Source of the DNA: Prunus persica
Lineage: Eukaryota; Streptophyta; Magnoliopsida; Rosales; Rosaceae
Assembly (NCBI RefSeq): GCF_000346465.2
Contig: NC_034016.1
Coordinates: 21,134,442-21,198,441, forward strand
DNA length: 64,000 nt
Reading direction: 5' to 3'
Made by a program: the position numbers and the translations under genes. The notes below the pieces were generated by a model. It ran no database searches. It saw only the letters and a program-made list of their open reading frames with translations, and was not told the DNA's origin. How positions within the stretch are numbered: the first letter of the stretch is position 1; every line of letters starts with the position of its first letter. Positions 16,918-29,100 of the stretch are shown here, one piece after another.

Positions 16918-19340
16918 ATGTTAAATCGAACCCTGCGGAGCTCCATCGCCGCCGTCCGCCACTTCACGGCGGAGGCGCATGTGGAGACGAAGGCGGCGAC
17001 CGCCAGTGTGGAGAAAAGCTCGAGCGGTGGCCGAGACACGCTGGGAAGGAGACTTATGAGCCTGGTGTTTCCAAAACGCAGCGCTGTGATTGCCATACGG
17101 AAATGGAAAGAGGAAGGGCACAAGGTGCGCAAGTATGAGCTCAATCGCATCGTTCGTGAGCTTCGCAAGCTCAAGCGATACAAACACGCACTCGAGGTTG
17201 GTTTGTTTAACAAAAACCCTTGTGTTTATGCTCTGTTCAAGTTAAAGTTTTAATCTTTGGTTTGCTCTTGATGCTTTTGCTTAGTTGTAGAAAGTCAGAA
17301 GTACTTTTAGGATTGATGGTGTTGGGGGGTTTTTTATGCATGGTTGAGTTTGCGTAAATGGTATGAGTTGATAGGTTTAAATGAGTGTATATTGTTACAG
17401 AGCATATAGCATTTTGTTACCCAGTCAAATTTGCTTTAAACATTTGAAGGTGCAAGGTATTTGAATTCTGTTGAAGTTGAATTGGTGAAGTAAACATTGG
17501 AATGCGTTTGGTCTGGTTGATAATGTTGGTCTTACAGAAGTACTTTTCCAAGTGTCCAGCTTTTAGTATTTTTGTTTAGGAATTATAATGAAGGTGTGCT
17601 GTTGAGTATTCCAACTCTCAAGAATGCGCGCCAGGGGATAATTGAATGTGCATATGGAGTGATTGTAAAATTTGTTCAAGAAAACCTTCAAGTTAATGTG
17701 GCTGTCGAGAGGGCTATTGTTTTCCTGTCTTCTGTTTTCATTCATGAGCAGTGATATAAGTTTCAGCTAACTTTTGTAAAGTTGAACATGATCTATAAGT
17801 TTGTATTAAAAAAGGGGTTGTGTAAATATGGAATTGATATGTATTCTCTCGCGGTTGCAGTCTGCTAGAATATTCAATTTGGTGACCCTAGGCCTTTCTG
17901 CTAACTTTTTCCCTTCCATTTTCCTTTTCAATTTCTTATATGTTGGCTTCTTGGTTATAGCTACCTTAGTTATTGGGATGCCAGATAAATCTAGTTCGAT
18001 GTTTCATAACTTATTGAGCTTTCCGGGAAATTGTTTCCTTTTCAACTGGCCTCCTATTTTAATTTTGAACATTGTTTATGCAGATATGTGAATGGATGAC
18101 TTTACAACAAGATATGAAGCTACTACCAGGTGATTATGCCGTTCACTTAGACTTGATTGCAAAAGTTCGTGGCTTAAATAGTGCAGAAAAGTTTTTTGAG
18201 GATCTTCCTGATCAGATGACAGGCCACCCCACCTGTACAGCTCTTCTGCATACGTATGTGCAGAATAAATTGTCTGATAAAGCAGAAGCTCTGATGGCAA
18301 AGATGTCACAGTGTGGTTACATGAAGCATCCCCTTGCTTATAACCACATGTTGTCCTTGTACGTTTCCAATGGGCAATTTGACAAGGTTCCAGAAGTAAT
18401 TCAGGAGTTGAAGAGTAATACTTCGCCAGATGTTGTTACTTACAATCTGTGGTTAACTGTTTGTGCTTCGCAAAGTGATGTTGAAACTGCAGAAAAAGTT
18501 TTCCTTGAGTTAAAGAAGGCAAAGCTAAATCCTGACTGGGTTACCTTTAGTACGTTAACCAACTTGTACATAAAAAGTTTGCTGACCGAAAAAGCAGCAG
18601 TTACCTTGAAGGAGATGGAGAAAATAGCATCTCGGAAAAATCGAGCTGCATATTCATCCCTGCTCAGCCTGCATACAAACATCGGCGATGAGGATGGCGT
18701 TTGGCGAATCTGGAAGAAAATGAAATCATGTTTCCGCAAAATGAATGATGCTGAGTACACATGTATGCTATCTTCGCTTGTGAAACTCAAGGAGTTTGAA
18801 GAAGCTGAGAAACTCTATACTGAGTGGGAGTCTGTTTCTGAGACTCATGATGCCAGGGTTTCAAATATACTTCTTGCAGCGTATATCAACAAAGACCAAA
18901 TGGAAATGGCTGAAACATTTCATAATCGCATGGTGCAAAATGGCATAACGCCTTGTTACAGTACTTGGGAGCTTCTTACATGGGGTTTTTTGAAACAAAA
19001 ACATACGGAAAAAGTGCTAGATAATTTTAAGAAAGCTGTTGGTAGTGTGAAAAGATGGGATCCTGACAAAAGATTGATTGGAGAAGTATTTAACAGGCTC
19101 AAGGAGGAAGGCAATATAAAAGGGGCAGAAGAACTATTGTTGTTTCTTCGGAATGCTGGTCATGTGAGCACTGAGATATATAATTCAGTTCTAAGAACTT
19201 ATGCAGAAGCTGGTAAAATGCCACTTATAGTTGCAGAAAGGATGGAGAAGGACAATGTTCAGTTGGATGAAGAGACTCGCAGACTTATAAAACTGACTAG
19301 CACAATGTGCGTGAGCGAAGTTCCTAACATACGCTCTTGA
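16918..19340 (+). CDS. P-class PPR protein, At4g02820-like, probably mitochondrial
   Basis: Two exons, 16918-17196 and 18084-19340, joined in phase 0 to give 511 residues. Exon 1 ends CTCGAG before gttggt; exon 2 begins after a TATGCAG acceptor. The N-terminus is rich in R, S and A with almost no acidic residues (MLNRTLRSSIAAVRHF), as in a mitochondrial presequence. The body has P-class pentatricopeptide motifs across most of its length (for example TYNLWLTVCASQSDVETAEK and YNHMLSLYVSNGQFDKV). There is no E or DYW tail, so RNA editing by its own deaminase is not expected. It resembles Arabidopsis At4g02820 closely through the KWKEEGHKVRKYEL region. PPR proteins bind organelle RNA, but the target cannot be read from the sequence. 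The 887-bp intron contains only chance open frames. Confidence 0.92.
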
Positions 19341-20526
19341 ATGCAAGTGCGATGTGAAATTTACTTCCAGAAAATTAGTAGAATTGGTTGTTTTTCAGCT
19401 AACTTTTTGTAGCCATAATGGTTTACTATATGATGCTTCAAATTATAGATTGCATTTGTTTTCTCGATCTTTGAATTTGCTTGTTTATGTTGGCTGGATA
19501 ACAAGAAGGTGGGATTTGAATGTGATCAAGAAAGAATGCTGTTCATTGTTCTGAAACCAAATCTATATATAAGTTGCTTCTTTTCTTTTCCTTTTTTTTT
19601 TTTTTTTTTTCCGGGGTTTATGGGCAGAAAGTTTTGCAGTTTACCTAATGGATTTCGAACAGTTTCTGGTTCAACAAGCAGTTTGACTGATGAATATGGG
19701 CAGTAGAGCTGTAAATGTATGTCAAATAGGGGGTTGATTAATTGGGTCATTGATCTTTACACCAGTATATATTTGTTTCAATCAAGCCAGGTCTTCCTTG
19801 ACCTGCCAAACCCAACTGAACTGCCACTTCTGTTGACCTAGCACTTTGCAATCTTTATGGGTTGGGGCTGGCTGACCCACTTTAATTTTGTCGGATTCTT
19901 TTAGAACTGAGCTTTCAACCAAAGCTATACTAACAGTCCCTCCATCTTCCATTGACTGCAAAGTTCACAAAAAATAAAACAGATAAATTTAAGTATTTAT
20001 CAATAGATACAATGTAATTATAAAGTGATATATTACAAACTGTGTTAAGATTATATACAAGCAATTGAACTAGGGCAGACTTACGCCCTAGTCAACAGAC
20101 CTAATCCGCATCTACTAAACCAAATTATACTTTAATTTAATGTGTCTTCAAAATGACAAATACCCAAGAGCTTTGGTTCCCAGTAACTATCATACAAAAA
20201 TAAGATAATATATACAAAACCTAACTTTTATATATTTGCTTGTGTATGTCACAAGTGGAACTCACTTTCCTAAACCACACTTTGAACAGATGGACTGATG
20301 GTAGCGTTGGTAAGGTAGTTAAGAAGAAGCACTGTATACATACGTATGAAATTTGGTAGACTTAATTCGAGTGTGGTTTATTTTGTATATTAAAAATTCT
20401 GACCAAAATTTAAGGGGGAAAGAAAAACTTTTAGAAACAAAAACAGGTTATGGTGGAAGGAGCCGACATCAGAACGTTACGTGAAGAATAACTGCAGCAA
20501 CGACCAAATAGGAAAAGGGGTTTACA

Positions 20527-20557
20527 CAACCCAACCCAACCCAACCCAACCCAACCC
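20527..20557. repeat. (AACCC)n pentanucleotide tract
   Basis: About six consecutive CCAAC pentamers. It resembles telomere-type C-rich repeats at first sight, but the plant telomere unit is CCCTAAA, so this is a plain microsatellite. Confidence 0.9.
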
Positions 20558-20769
20558 ACGTCCACGTCCCACTTGGACCTATACACACCAAATTACGGAA
20601 ATGCCCATCTTTTTATCAGAAAACTACATGAACCTAATTATGATGTATTTGGCTTCTGGTCAGACCCATTTTCCTTGTATAATGACCTTTACCCCCCCTG
20701 CATTTCTAATTCTGGATATTTGATTTTAGATTTTAGATTTTTTTAAAAATACAAGTTATAGTTTAATTT

Positions 20770-21050
20770 ACAGAGAAACTCAAATTTGGATGCAAAGAAA
20801 TGGACTCTATATCATATATTTTATTAAGAAACACAAGATTTGTTGGATGGTTGACTATGTGGACATTGACTTATTTAAATCGATATAATAAAATAACTTT
20901 AAATTAATTCAATCTACGCGAAGATGAATTCGAATTTAGATACAAAAAAAGGGGTAAACTTTTACTCATAAATCCCAAATTTGTTGAATGATTGGCCATG
21001 TGGACATTGACTTCCTTAAACCAATGTAGGAAAGTAACTTTTGATAGATC
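20770..21050. repeat. Degenerate direct duplication, about 140-bp unit
   Basis: TTTGTTGGATGGTTGACTAT at 20839 and TTTGTTGAATGATTGGCCAT at about 20981 are each followed by GTGGACATTGACTT and then a related AAC-ending block. Both are preceded by a related 'aatttggatgcaaa' stretch. The two copies are diverged and non-coding. Confidence 0.6.
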
Positions 21051-21811
21051 CCTTTATTTCATTAGGTTTTATCATCATTTTTGCTCTATACATAAGGTTT
21101 GATATTAGTGAGTAAAAGTCAAAATAATTTTGAATTTGGATATAAATAAAACAGTCGACGACAGTGTTTAATTTGAAGTTAAATACCAATTTATATGCAA
21201 GTGACAAACATGGAAGATAGTTGGAGTTTTGAACAGTTATAAAAGATAATTGGAGTATTTAATTTTCAAAATTCCAATCATGCATGGATTATAGGGTTAA
21301 TCATCATAAATCAAACAAATTGTACTTGACACGGAAAGGTCAAAGTAGTCATTAAGGAAAATCCAACCTACACAGAACCGGCAAACCGCATGTTGGTTTT
21401 GTGCGTAATTCTAGTCGTAAACTAGGGTCAATTAATAAATTTTAATTTGTTAAGAACTGCGCTGGCATAGTCTCGCATTTGAAGATTTAGCAAAGACGCG
21501 ACCCCAAACGACGACGTGTAGTGAAATATCTAAAAAGAAAACATATTTACACGCGCTTTTAGAGAGAGAGAGAGAGAGAGAGATAATTTAGTTTTCTCAC
21601 ACATGAGACCTTGGCTATGAATTATAGGATTTTCTCTCTCTTAATTTGGTTACGTTCCTGAGAGAGAGAGAGAGAGAGAGAGTGAGTATATAGTTGCGTT
21701 GCAGGTTAGAAGTTGGAGCTCACAATCACAACTCGCAACCCTCTCTCTCTCTCAAGTGAAATAAAATCCTCTCTCTCTAATCTCTATCTGTGTCTCTCTG
21801 TATATTTTTCC

Positions 21812-23859
21812 ATGGCTGCTAAGGAAGGAGAGGTTGGTTTTGAAGAAGGAATGCTGTGGCTGCCGTCTCAAGTTCTAGACGAAGCAATACGTGACACAAA
21901 GGTTGATATATGCACATATACATATTCCAAATTCTTCCATCTTTATATTTTTGTTTTGGTTCATTCCAAAATTTATTGAGTTCGTATTATTTGTGTTTGA
22001 TTTCTTAATTTGAAGGCATACTCGAGGCTTCAAGTGCAGCACCACCAGCATCATCATTTGGTACGTGCTTTCTCTCTTTTGTTTTTGTTTTTGTGGTTTT
22101 TTTGTTCTGCAACAATGTCTGTGAAAATGGTGGAGACGAAGATGGAAATTTTGACGCTGGGATTTTGGAGGTTCTGGTTTTTACTTCCGCGACACTTTTG
22201 ACATGGTTTTGGGGAATAGTAGATAGGATCAATAGACAGATTTTTATTTTTTATTTTTTGTCAAGGGACCAATTACAAACCTACTCTTTTTAATTTATCA
22301 GAAATACAAACCTACTCATGATACTACATACTTACTCAACAGCCAAGATTAGGTTATACATAATTGGTCTAGATCTACCTAATCATTTCAGGAGAGTAAT
22401 ATATAGGTATTGGTCATTTTCGTTGTTGAAAAATAAATTAACAAAAAGACTTGATCAAAACATCTCTATAGAGACTAGAGTAAGTACACCTTTAATTTCG
22501 TTAATTCACTCATAAACAATAAAATATGGCTGCCTTCATTTGTAAGCTATATATATATATACATAAATTCTCCTATGTTGACGTTCGGATGTTATTATTG
22601 CGAGGATGTCATTTATTTTCTACTATCCCTATCTGTTTGCCTCTCTGTTTACAATGACATTAGCACGATAATAATGTGCGGACATCCAAATAAAAGAATT
22701 ATAAATGATATACAGAAATTCTCCTATGCGTACGTTCATTACGTCATTGTAATCAGGGAAGAAAGCAAGAAGGGATAGTAGAAAGGGATAGTAGAAAATA
22801 CACGGCGTTCGCACGTTAATAACATCCGAACATTCGCATAGGAGAAAATCTCTATATATATATGTGTGTGTGTGTGTGTGAGAGTTTTTTTCTTCTACAT
22901 TTAGGTAATGGAAATCTTATTGAATAAATGATTGATGAATTTAGTTATAAACCCGTCCCAATACATTTAATTGCCATTCTGATATTTTTGCAACTAATTC
23001 ACTTCAAAGCATACTTGGTTCTTAAGAAAAATAAAAATATACATAGTTGGAGGAGTGTTTTGGGGAAGTAATTAATTTAGAGGTGTGATGTGGGGGGGGA
23101 TCTACCATGTTTTCTTCGAAAATTCCCGAACCTGCCTTAGGGATTAAGTAATGTCGACTTTAAAATAAACACATTGAAATTAAAATTAAAAACAAATTAA
23201 GTTATCTTAATTAGTGTTTCTTTGACTAAAGTGTGTCATTGTCACCAATTGCAGAATTCAAAACCTAGCTCAATTAGACCTCATCCTCATAGACCAAAAG
23301 CCAATGTCAATTGGTCATCTGGAGGGCCTGGAATGCAAGCTATTTTCCTGGATTCTTCTAGCCAAAGATCATGTGGCACTGGCGTTTTTCTTCCTCAAAT
23401 AGCAGGCTCCAACTCCCACAAAACTAAAAAACCAGGTTCGCAAGTTTGCTTCGATTAAAATATTATATGTATGTGCTTTCAATTTTCTATTGAAATACTT
23501 ATATATTAATTTTTGCATGCAGCTTGTGCTCCTGTTCTTCTGCCCTCCCGTGTGGTTCAAGCTCTCAACCTCAATGTTCATGCCCTAGGCCTCCAAATTT
23601 CACCCCGTCAAGGTTAATTTCATGCTCCCACTTAATTTGAACTATGTATAATTTTAATAAATGAATTTATTGCTAAGAAACTAGGGTTTTTTTTTTTTTT
23701 TTTTCAGATGCTAAGGATCATAAACGAAAAGGAGGCGATTGTATTTCAGTTCATAATAAAAATGGAAATAAAGATGTTCCATCGACTCAATGCTACATTA
23801 TTACTCAAAATCCAAGTTCTTCCCCGGAGCTATTTCTTCCCAAGGAATGGACATACTAG
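21812..23859 (+). CDS. Small plant protein of unknown function (five exons)
   Basis: I do not recognise the function. Exons 21812-21901, 22016-22060, 23255-23435, 23523-23612 and 23708-23859 all use GT-AG junctions, and the phases close to give 185 residues ending PKEWTY before TAG. The start MAAKEGEVGFEEGMLWLP is the only good ATG after a GA/CT-rich leader with TATATAG about 125 bases upstream. Visible features are a short second exon coding a histidine cluster (HHQHHH), a glycine-containing core (GGPGMQAIFLD, then CGTGVFLP), a segment LLPSRVVQALNLNVHALG, a basic Lys/Arg patch, and a C-terminal SSPELFLPKEWTY. There are no signal peptide or membrane segments. The coherent splicing and non-random composition support a real gene. 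Intron 2 (about 1.2 kb) carries a MITE. Confidence 0.72.
22566..22850. mobile_element. MITE with about 60-bp terminal inverted repeats
   Basis: The left end CTCCTATGTTGACGTTCGGA and the reverse complement of the right end CTCCTATGCGAATGTTCGGA align. Both arms continue through GGATGTTATTA to TATTTTCTACTATCCCT. Arm identity is roughly 75-80% by eye. A third copy of the terminal motif lies inside, at about 22717-22736, so the element looks composite. It encodes no protein. It sits in AT-rich DNA in the second intron of the small gene. The target-site duplication is unclear, so the superfamily cannot be assigned. Confidence 0.7.
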
Positions 23860-24124
23860 GGGAAATGTGTGGAACAATTATACATGTATACAAGAGAAAT
23901 TTGTCATGAAAGGCTAATCTCTCCTAGCTATATGATTGATGTGCTTTAAATAATCTTGATCGTGTTATGTAGCTTTAAATAATATCAGCTCGATGTTCCG
24001 TTTTGTACAAGTGCTTTGATATATATTTTAATGGTTTATATGTATAATGTGTACACTTTAAATTGATGTTGCAACTCTCCAAGGTCCGATTTCAGGAGTA
24101 GAAAACAAGTATGGTTGTAGGAAA
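23860..24124. other. 3' flank of the small gene
   Basis: AT-rich presumed 3'UTR and spacer before the palindrome array. Nothing else was seen. Confidence 0.5.
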
Positions 24125-25135
24125 TCTAACAATAAACGGCTATATACTATTTATATTAAAAATAAAAAAAATTAAATAACCAAGTATAGTCGGCCAGCTA
24201 TACTATTTGTAAAAAACAGGAAAGGACCCCAGCGGTTAGGCGCCCACGTGTCAAACTAAGTATAGCTGCCTATGTATCCAAATAAGTATAGCCTGGCGGC
24301 TATACTATTTTTTAAAACAATTTAAAAAACCGAGTATAGCCGTTCGACCATACCAGTTATTAAAAAAAAAAAAAAGGACCCCATCGATTAGGCGCCCACG
24401 TGTCAAAATAGGATCCCAGCCAGTACATATTGACTATACTTTTAAATAAGGGGGAAAAAAATCAGAACAACAGAGTATAGCCGCCCGGCTATACTATTTA
24501 TAAAGAAATAAAAAACCGGGTATGGCCGTGCGGCTATACTATTTGTAATTAAAAAAAACAGAGACGGCCCCACCGGTTAGGCGCACACGTGTCAAACTAC
24601 GTATAGCCGCCCGGCTATACGATTTTTACAAAACAAAAAAACAGAGTATAGCCGACCGGCTATACTATTTATATTTTTTTAAAAAGGACCCGCCCTGCTA
24701 TTTGGTGCCCTCGTGTCCAAATAAGTATAGCCGCACGGCTATACTCGTTTAAAAAAATAAAAAAATGGCGTATAGCCGTTCGGCTATACTATTTATAAAT
24801 AAACAAAGAGAGGAACTCAGTGGTTAGGGCCCCACGTGTCAAACTATGTATAGCCGTCTGGCTATAATATTGAAAAAATAAAAATAAAAACCCGAGTATA
24901 ACCGCCCGGCTATACGATTTATATTTAAAAAATAGGACTCACCTTGTGATTAGGCGCCTACGTGTCGAAAGAGGTATAGCCGTGCGGCCATACTATTTTT
25001 TAAAAATAAAAATAAAAATTGAGTATGGCCGAGCGGCTATACTATTTATAAAAATGAAAAAAAATAGAGGACCCCATCAATTAGACGCCCACGTGTCAAA
25101 ATAAGTATAGCCACCCGGCAAGACTATTTAATATA
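24125..25135. repeat. Dimeric tandem array of 20-bp palindromes with ACGTGTC spacers
   Basis: About fifteen copies of a palindrome with consensus GTATAGCCGNNCGGCTATAC. Perfect copies start at 24475, 24601, 24646, 24725 and 24770. One- or two-mismatch copies start at 24184, 24286, 24334, 24520, 24848, 24896, 24974 and 25023, and degenerate ones at 24260 and 25105. Starts alternate between short (45-49) and long (76-82) spacing, so the real unit is a dimer of about 125 bp. Each long spacer holds an A-rich stretch, then AGGACCCC..GGTTAGGCGCC and ACGTGTC; CACGTG is intact at 24245, 24397, 24586, 24833 and 25090. There is no open frame. Any RNA from the array would form serial hairpins. I do not recognise the family. 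Confidence 0.9.
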
Positions 25136-26198
25136 AACAAATTAAGAAAAAATGACCTCCTAGTTGCATTAGTTATACTTTATACATATTAATTTGCTAT
25201 TTCAACTCTACAAACTAGCAAAACTTAGTTGCATAATAAATTGTTTAGTAGTCATTAACAATTTTGGCAAGTTACAACTGAAAAGTTCGATCACTATATA
25301 ATTTTTTAATATAATATATTAATTTTTTAAAATATACTATATTAATTTTGTTCAATAATATGTGAAAATTATGTGTATAATATGTAAGTTAAATGCCCTT
25401 TTAACTTCCCACTAAATTACTCCATTTCCCTTTAAATTTTCTTTAAATTATTGAAGAATTTTAAATAAAAATAGTTTGATATGATGTTATCCGGAACAAC
25501 ACCATACACAGTATAACTTAGTCAGACTATTTATTCAAAATAACACCATACGCCTTATGATATTATGGATAAACAGTCAGTACTCTCTGGAACATATTAA
25601 TACTATCCGATAAAAATTAGTCGATACAGTCTAAAGTACCAAACGAGTCCCATATGTATAAATACACATACTCTTATATAGGACACCAACTTGAATACTA
25701 AAGATGATGCCTTTAACTAGCTCATAATTTAATGGTATTTCTCCTCCAAATATTGAAATAAAGACTAAATTTGAATGCCCATTTAGTCTATGTTTCGTTG
25801 AATACACCAGTCCAGCTTTGTACACAATGTTATGTTTAGAGTGTGGAATCATCATTTAGAGCTTAAACTTCAAGTTTCGAGATTGAAATTAGTTAATCGA
25901 TTTGATTTTAGGTTTTGAGTATCAAATTTTTGAGCAGCACCAAAGCTCTTTGGATTATTCTACATGTCTAAATAGAAATCTGTGTGTAACACTATTCTCA
26001 ACCCTTTAAAACATTTGCCCAACTACAGCTGACCACGTCAGCATTGACCCGCGCCGACTTACTATAGACCAATAAGGAAGCGCTTCGTATTGACGCAAAA
26101 TAAGCAATCAAGCACAAGATTGCCACCGTTAAAGATGAGCCTTTTATAGCTTAAAGAATCGAACAGTCCCGCTGCTCTCTACCGTTCCCAGTCCCGCC
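25136..26198. other. Intergenic, upstream of SCY2
   Basis: AT-rich DNA without a supported gene. The last 80 bases (from about 26118) contain TTTTATAGC, a weak TATA-like site about 57 bases before the SCY2 ATG. This segment recurs in the rearranged copy near 62.82 kb. Confidence 0.55.
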
Positions 26199-29100
26199 AT
26201 GGAAGCCGCTCTTCTCAGCTCGCAACGCTTCCATCCCCAACTCTTCCCCTCAAAATTTCGAGGTCAGTTTTTCGTTTGGTTTCCGGGAAAACGCAGGAAA
26301 ATAACAGAATGATGAAAACTTCGGAATATTATTAGGTTTCGTGTTTTGGTAACTCAATCTAGTAACTTCTTCTAGCTATGTATCGAAAGGGTTTTCTTGT
26401 TCATTTTTGATTGGGTGATTGTTCTAGCTTCAGATGAAGTTTCTGCGTCTTCTGATAGGGCTTCATGTTCAATTACTTGCAGGTGCAATTTCAGGTTGCG
26501 ATATTCAAATTTGTTGTTTGCCCCTTGCTAGAACCAGCCATGTTTCCCTTAAGACAAACCCTTTACAATCTTGCACAAGAAATTTCGTGTCGCCAAACAG
26601 GCCCTTCCCGTCCAAAGCAAACAAGAGAGTCTCTGCAAAGTTCTCAAACCAGTTCCTAAATGATTATACAAACGTCGAGGCTACGCCCCCAGAGTCTCTA
26701 AATCTTGAAGTTCCTCCACTAAGTCCCGAAGATGGCACAGAAATCTCCAAACAAAACGACATTGACAAAGCACATACCGAGCAAGCAAGGCCTCTAACAT
26801 TTAGAAATCGGTTTCTGGATTTTGTGCGCTTAAGTTCAGTCCTTAACAGTGCTGCTGAGTCATTCTTCAAGAGTGAGATTCGGCGGAGGTTATTTGTGAC
26901 GGCAGTACTAATAGTGATCAGTCGTGTCGGTTATTTCATTCCTCTCCCTGGATTTGATAGAAGGTTGATCCCTCAAGATTACCTGAGCTTCGTATCGGGA
27001 TCTGTTGGTGAGTAATTGACCACTGTTCCTCCATGTGTATGGTCATTTGTGTAAAATTATCGGATAGTGATTCGTGTTGTTTTCGGGCAGATGAACTTGG
27101 CGATTTCACAGCAGAGCTTAAAATGTCCTTCTTCCAGCTTGGAATCAGTCCTCAAATAATAGCATCGATTATTATGCAGGTTTTTTGCTTTCCTTCATCT
27201 ATTTCATGTGTATTTATGTTAACTAAAATGATATTTGTCTAAGTATTTTAATCTTGAGAGAAAATTTGGTATGTATTAAAATATGATGATATATTGAGAA
27301 TCTCAAATTCGATGTATAGGTACTTTGTCATCTTGTTCCCTCCCTAGTAAAGCTGCGGAAAGAAGGCTTAGATGGTCACGAGAAGATTAAGAGTTATATG
27401 TGTGTCTAGTTATTCATCTCAAGCAGTGAGCCAAGTTCTTGTTGCACAATTTGATTGTGACTTTTACTTTAGATCCTTTTTTCCTCTCAAGATTGTGAAC
27501 CTTATGAGCGTTTATGTTTATTCAAGATGGTGGATGTCTCTTGGCTTTGCAATTGTGGAGGCCATCATACTGGCTTGTTACTCACTTCCATATTCAATCT
27601 ATGCTGCTAGCTACAGGTAATGCAACAATTATATCATACTTTTCAACAATAACTTTGATTTCAAATGTATCTATGTAACTTTGAGATTTTGCAGGGTCAA
27701 GCATGTGATGGTGACAAGTATGTTACTGGTCTGTGGTGCGATGACAATGACTTGGATTTGTGATACCATCTCAGAATCTGGATTTGGTACTATATACTTG
27801 ATTGGAATTAATATCATCTTGATAATATTCCCCAAGTCTCATTTTGTTTTTCCAGTGAAAGAAGTTTACTTTTCATAACCACAAGTCACTCTGTCAAGCT
27901 CGGTTACTGTTTAGCATGCCTGATTTAACTAATGTTTTTACATAATTGAAATTTATGAATGCATAATCATTTCACACGTATCCCATGCCTTGTAGCAGAA
28001 GAAAGGTCCACAACTAGGAGCTTTGACTCAATAAGTTTACTGACCATAATGTTTTTCCTGTGGATTAATATAATAAGATGATGTTCTTTATCATAATTAT
28101 TTATACCTGTTGATGAGGTTTGGCTACCATGTGCATCATTCTCTCCATAGTAAGTATTATATGAGTCCTTGTGGAATACTTGCTACTTTGTCATGGTGAT
28201 GTTAGTACATATGTGAGGTTTTTAGATCATAGTATCAATTCTGATCTGGTTATTCCTCTTCAGAAGAAAATTCTTTGTTCATTCTTTAATCTTATTGCAG
28301 ATATTCTCAATCTTCTCTGACTGGTCATTCATATTTCAGGTCAAGGTTCATCTCTAATCATATGTGTGCAAATATTGACTGGCTACACAGAGACGCTATA
28401 CAAAATGTTGTCTCAGCTTTCAGGTATGTGATGTAATGAATTCCATTAATATACCCATATTAGGGCAAAATTATAATCCCATCAGATGTTAGGTTTTATT
28501 TTGTAACTTTGTGTGTCATATCATTAGTACTCTGTTCAATACCATTTAACTTCTAGTTTGTTGTAAGTTTACTGGTTTCATGCTTTTTATTGCAGGAGGT
28601 TCTGTTAGTTGGGGTCCGTACTTGCTTGCAGTATTGGGCGTTTTCACTGTAGTCACTATGTGGGCGGTTGTGGTAACTGAAGGTTGCAGGAAGATAAAGC
28701 TGCAGTACTATGGTTTTAAGCTTGCTTCTTCTGCAAGGTAATACATTTGTTACCATTCTGATGGCCGATGATCGTTTGTAGTGAAAGAAACTGCACAATG
28801 CATGCGTTTTCTGTATGCATGTGGTGTTATTGATTATGAAGATGGTTGTTCTTTATACTAATGTTAGATGTATAGCAGATATTGCTTATAAACTGATCTT
28901 TGTATCAACTAACAGCCTAGTAGAAACAATTCACACCATCTTCTATAATTTGAGCTTTGAAAAAATATATATTTGGATAATTCTGTTGGCTGACATTATT
29001 TTCTGGTCTGATGTGTTTTGGACAGAGATGACTCGCCAATTACTGAAGTGGAGCCATATATCCCTTTTACCATTAACCCATCAGGAATGCAGCCTGTTCT

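Larger units (their letters stand above)
19341..21811. other. Intergenic region with repeats
   Basis: No gene seen. It contains a poly-T/C tract at about 19588-19612, an (AACCC)n tract at 20527-20557, a degenerate duplication at about 20770-21050, and two (GA)n tracts at 21559-21582 and 21661-21682. The last 150 bases, with a TATATAG at about 21686, are the probable promoter and leader of the small gene that follows. Confidence 0.6.

Noticed and set aside
20527..20557. Interstitial telomeric repeat
   Set aside because: The unit is AACCC, not the plant telomere unit CCCTAAA, and it spans only about 30 bases.
24125..25135. CRISPR-like regular repeats
   Set aside because: The repeats are palindromic, their spacers are related to each other, and the surrounding genes are plant nuclear genes with introns.
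26434..27015. SCY2 starting at an ATG at 26434
   Set aside because: The frame before 26483 is intronic. Exon 1 at 26199-26262 splices in phase and the rearranged copy at 62.9 kb preserves the same start region.
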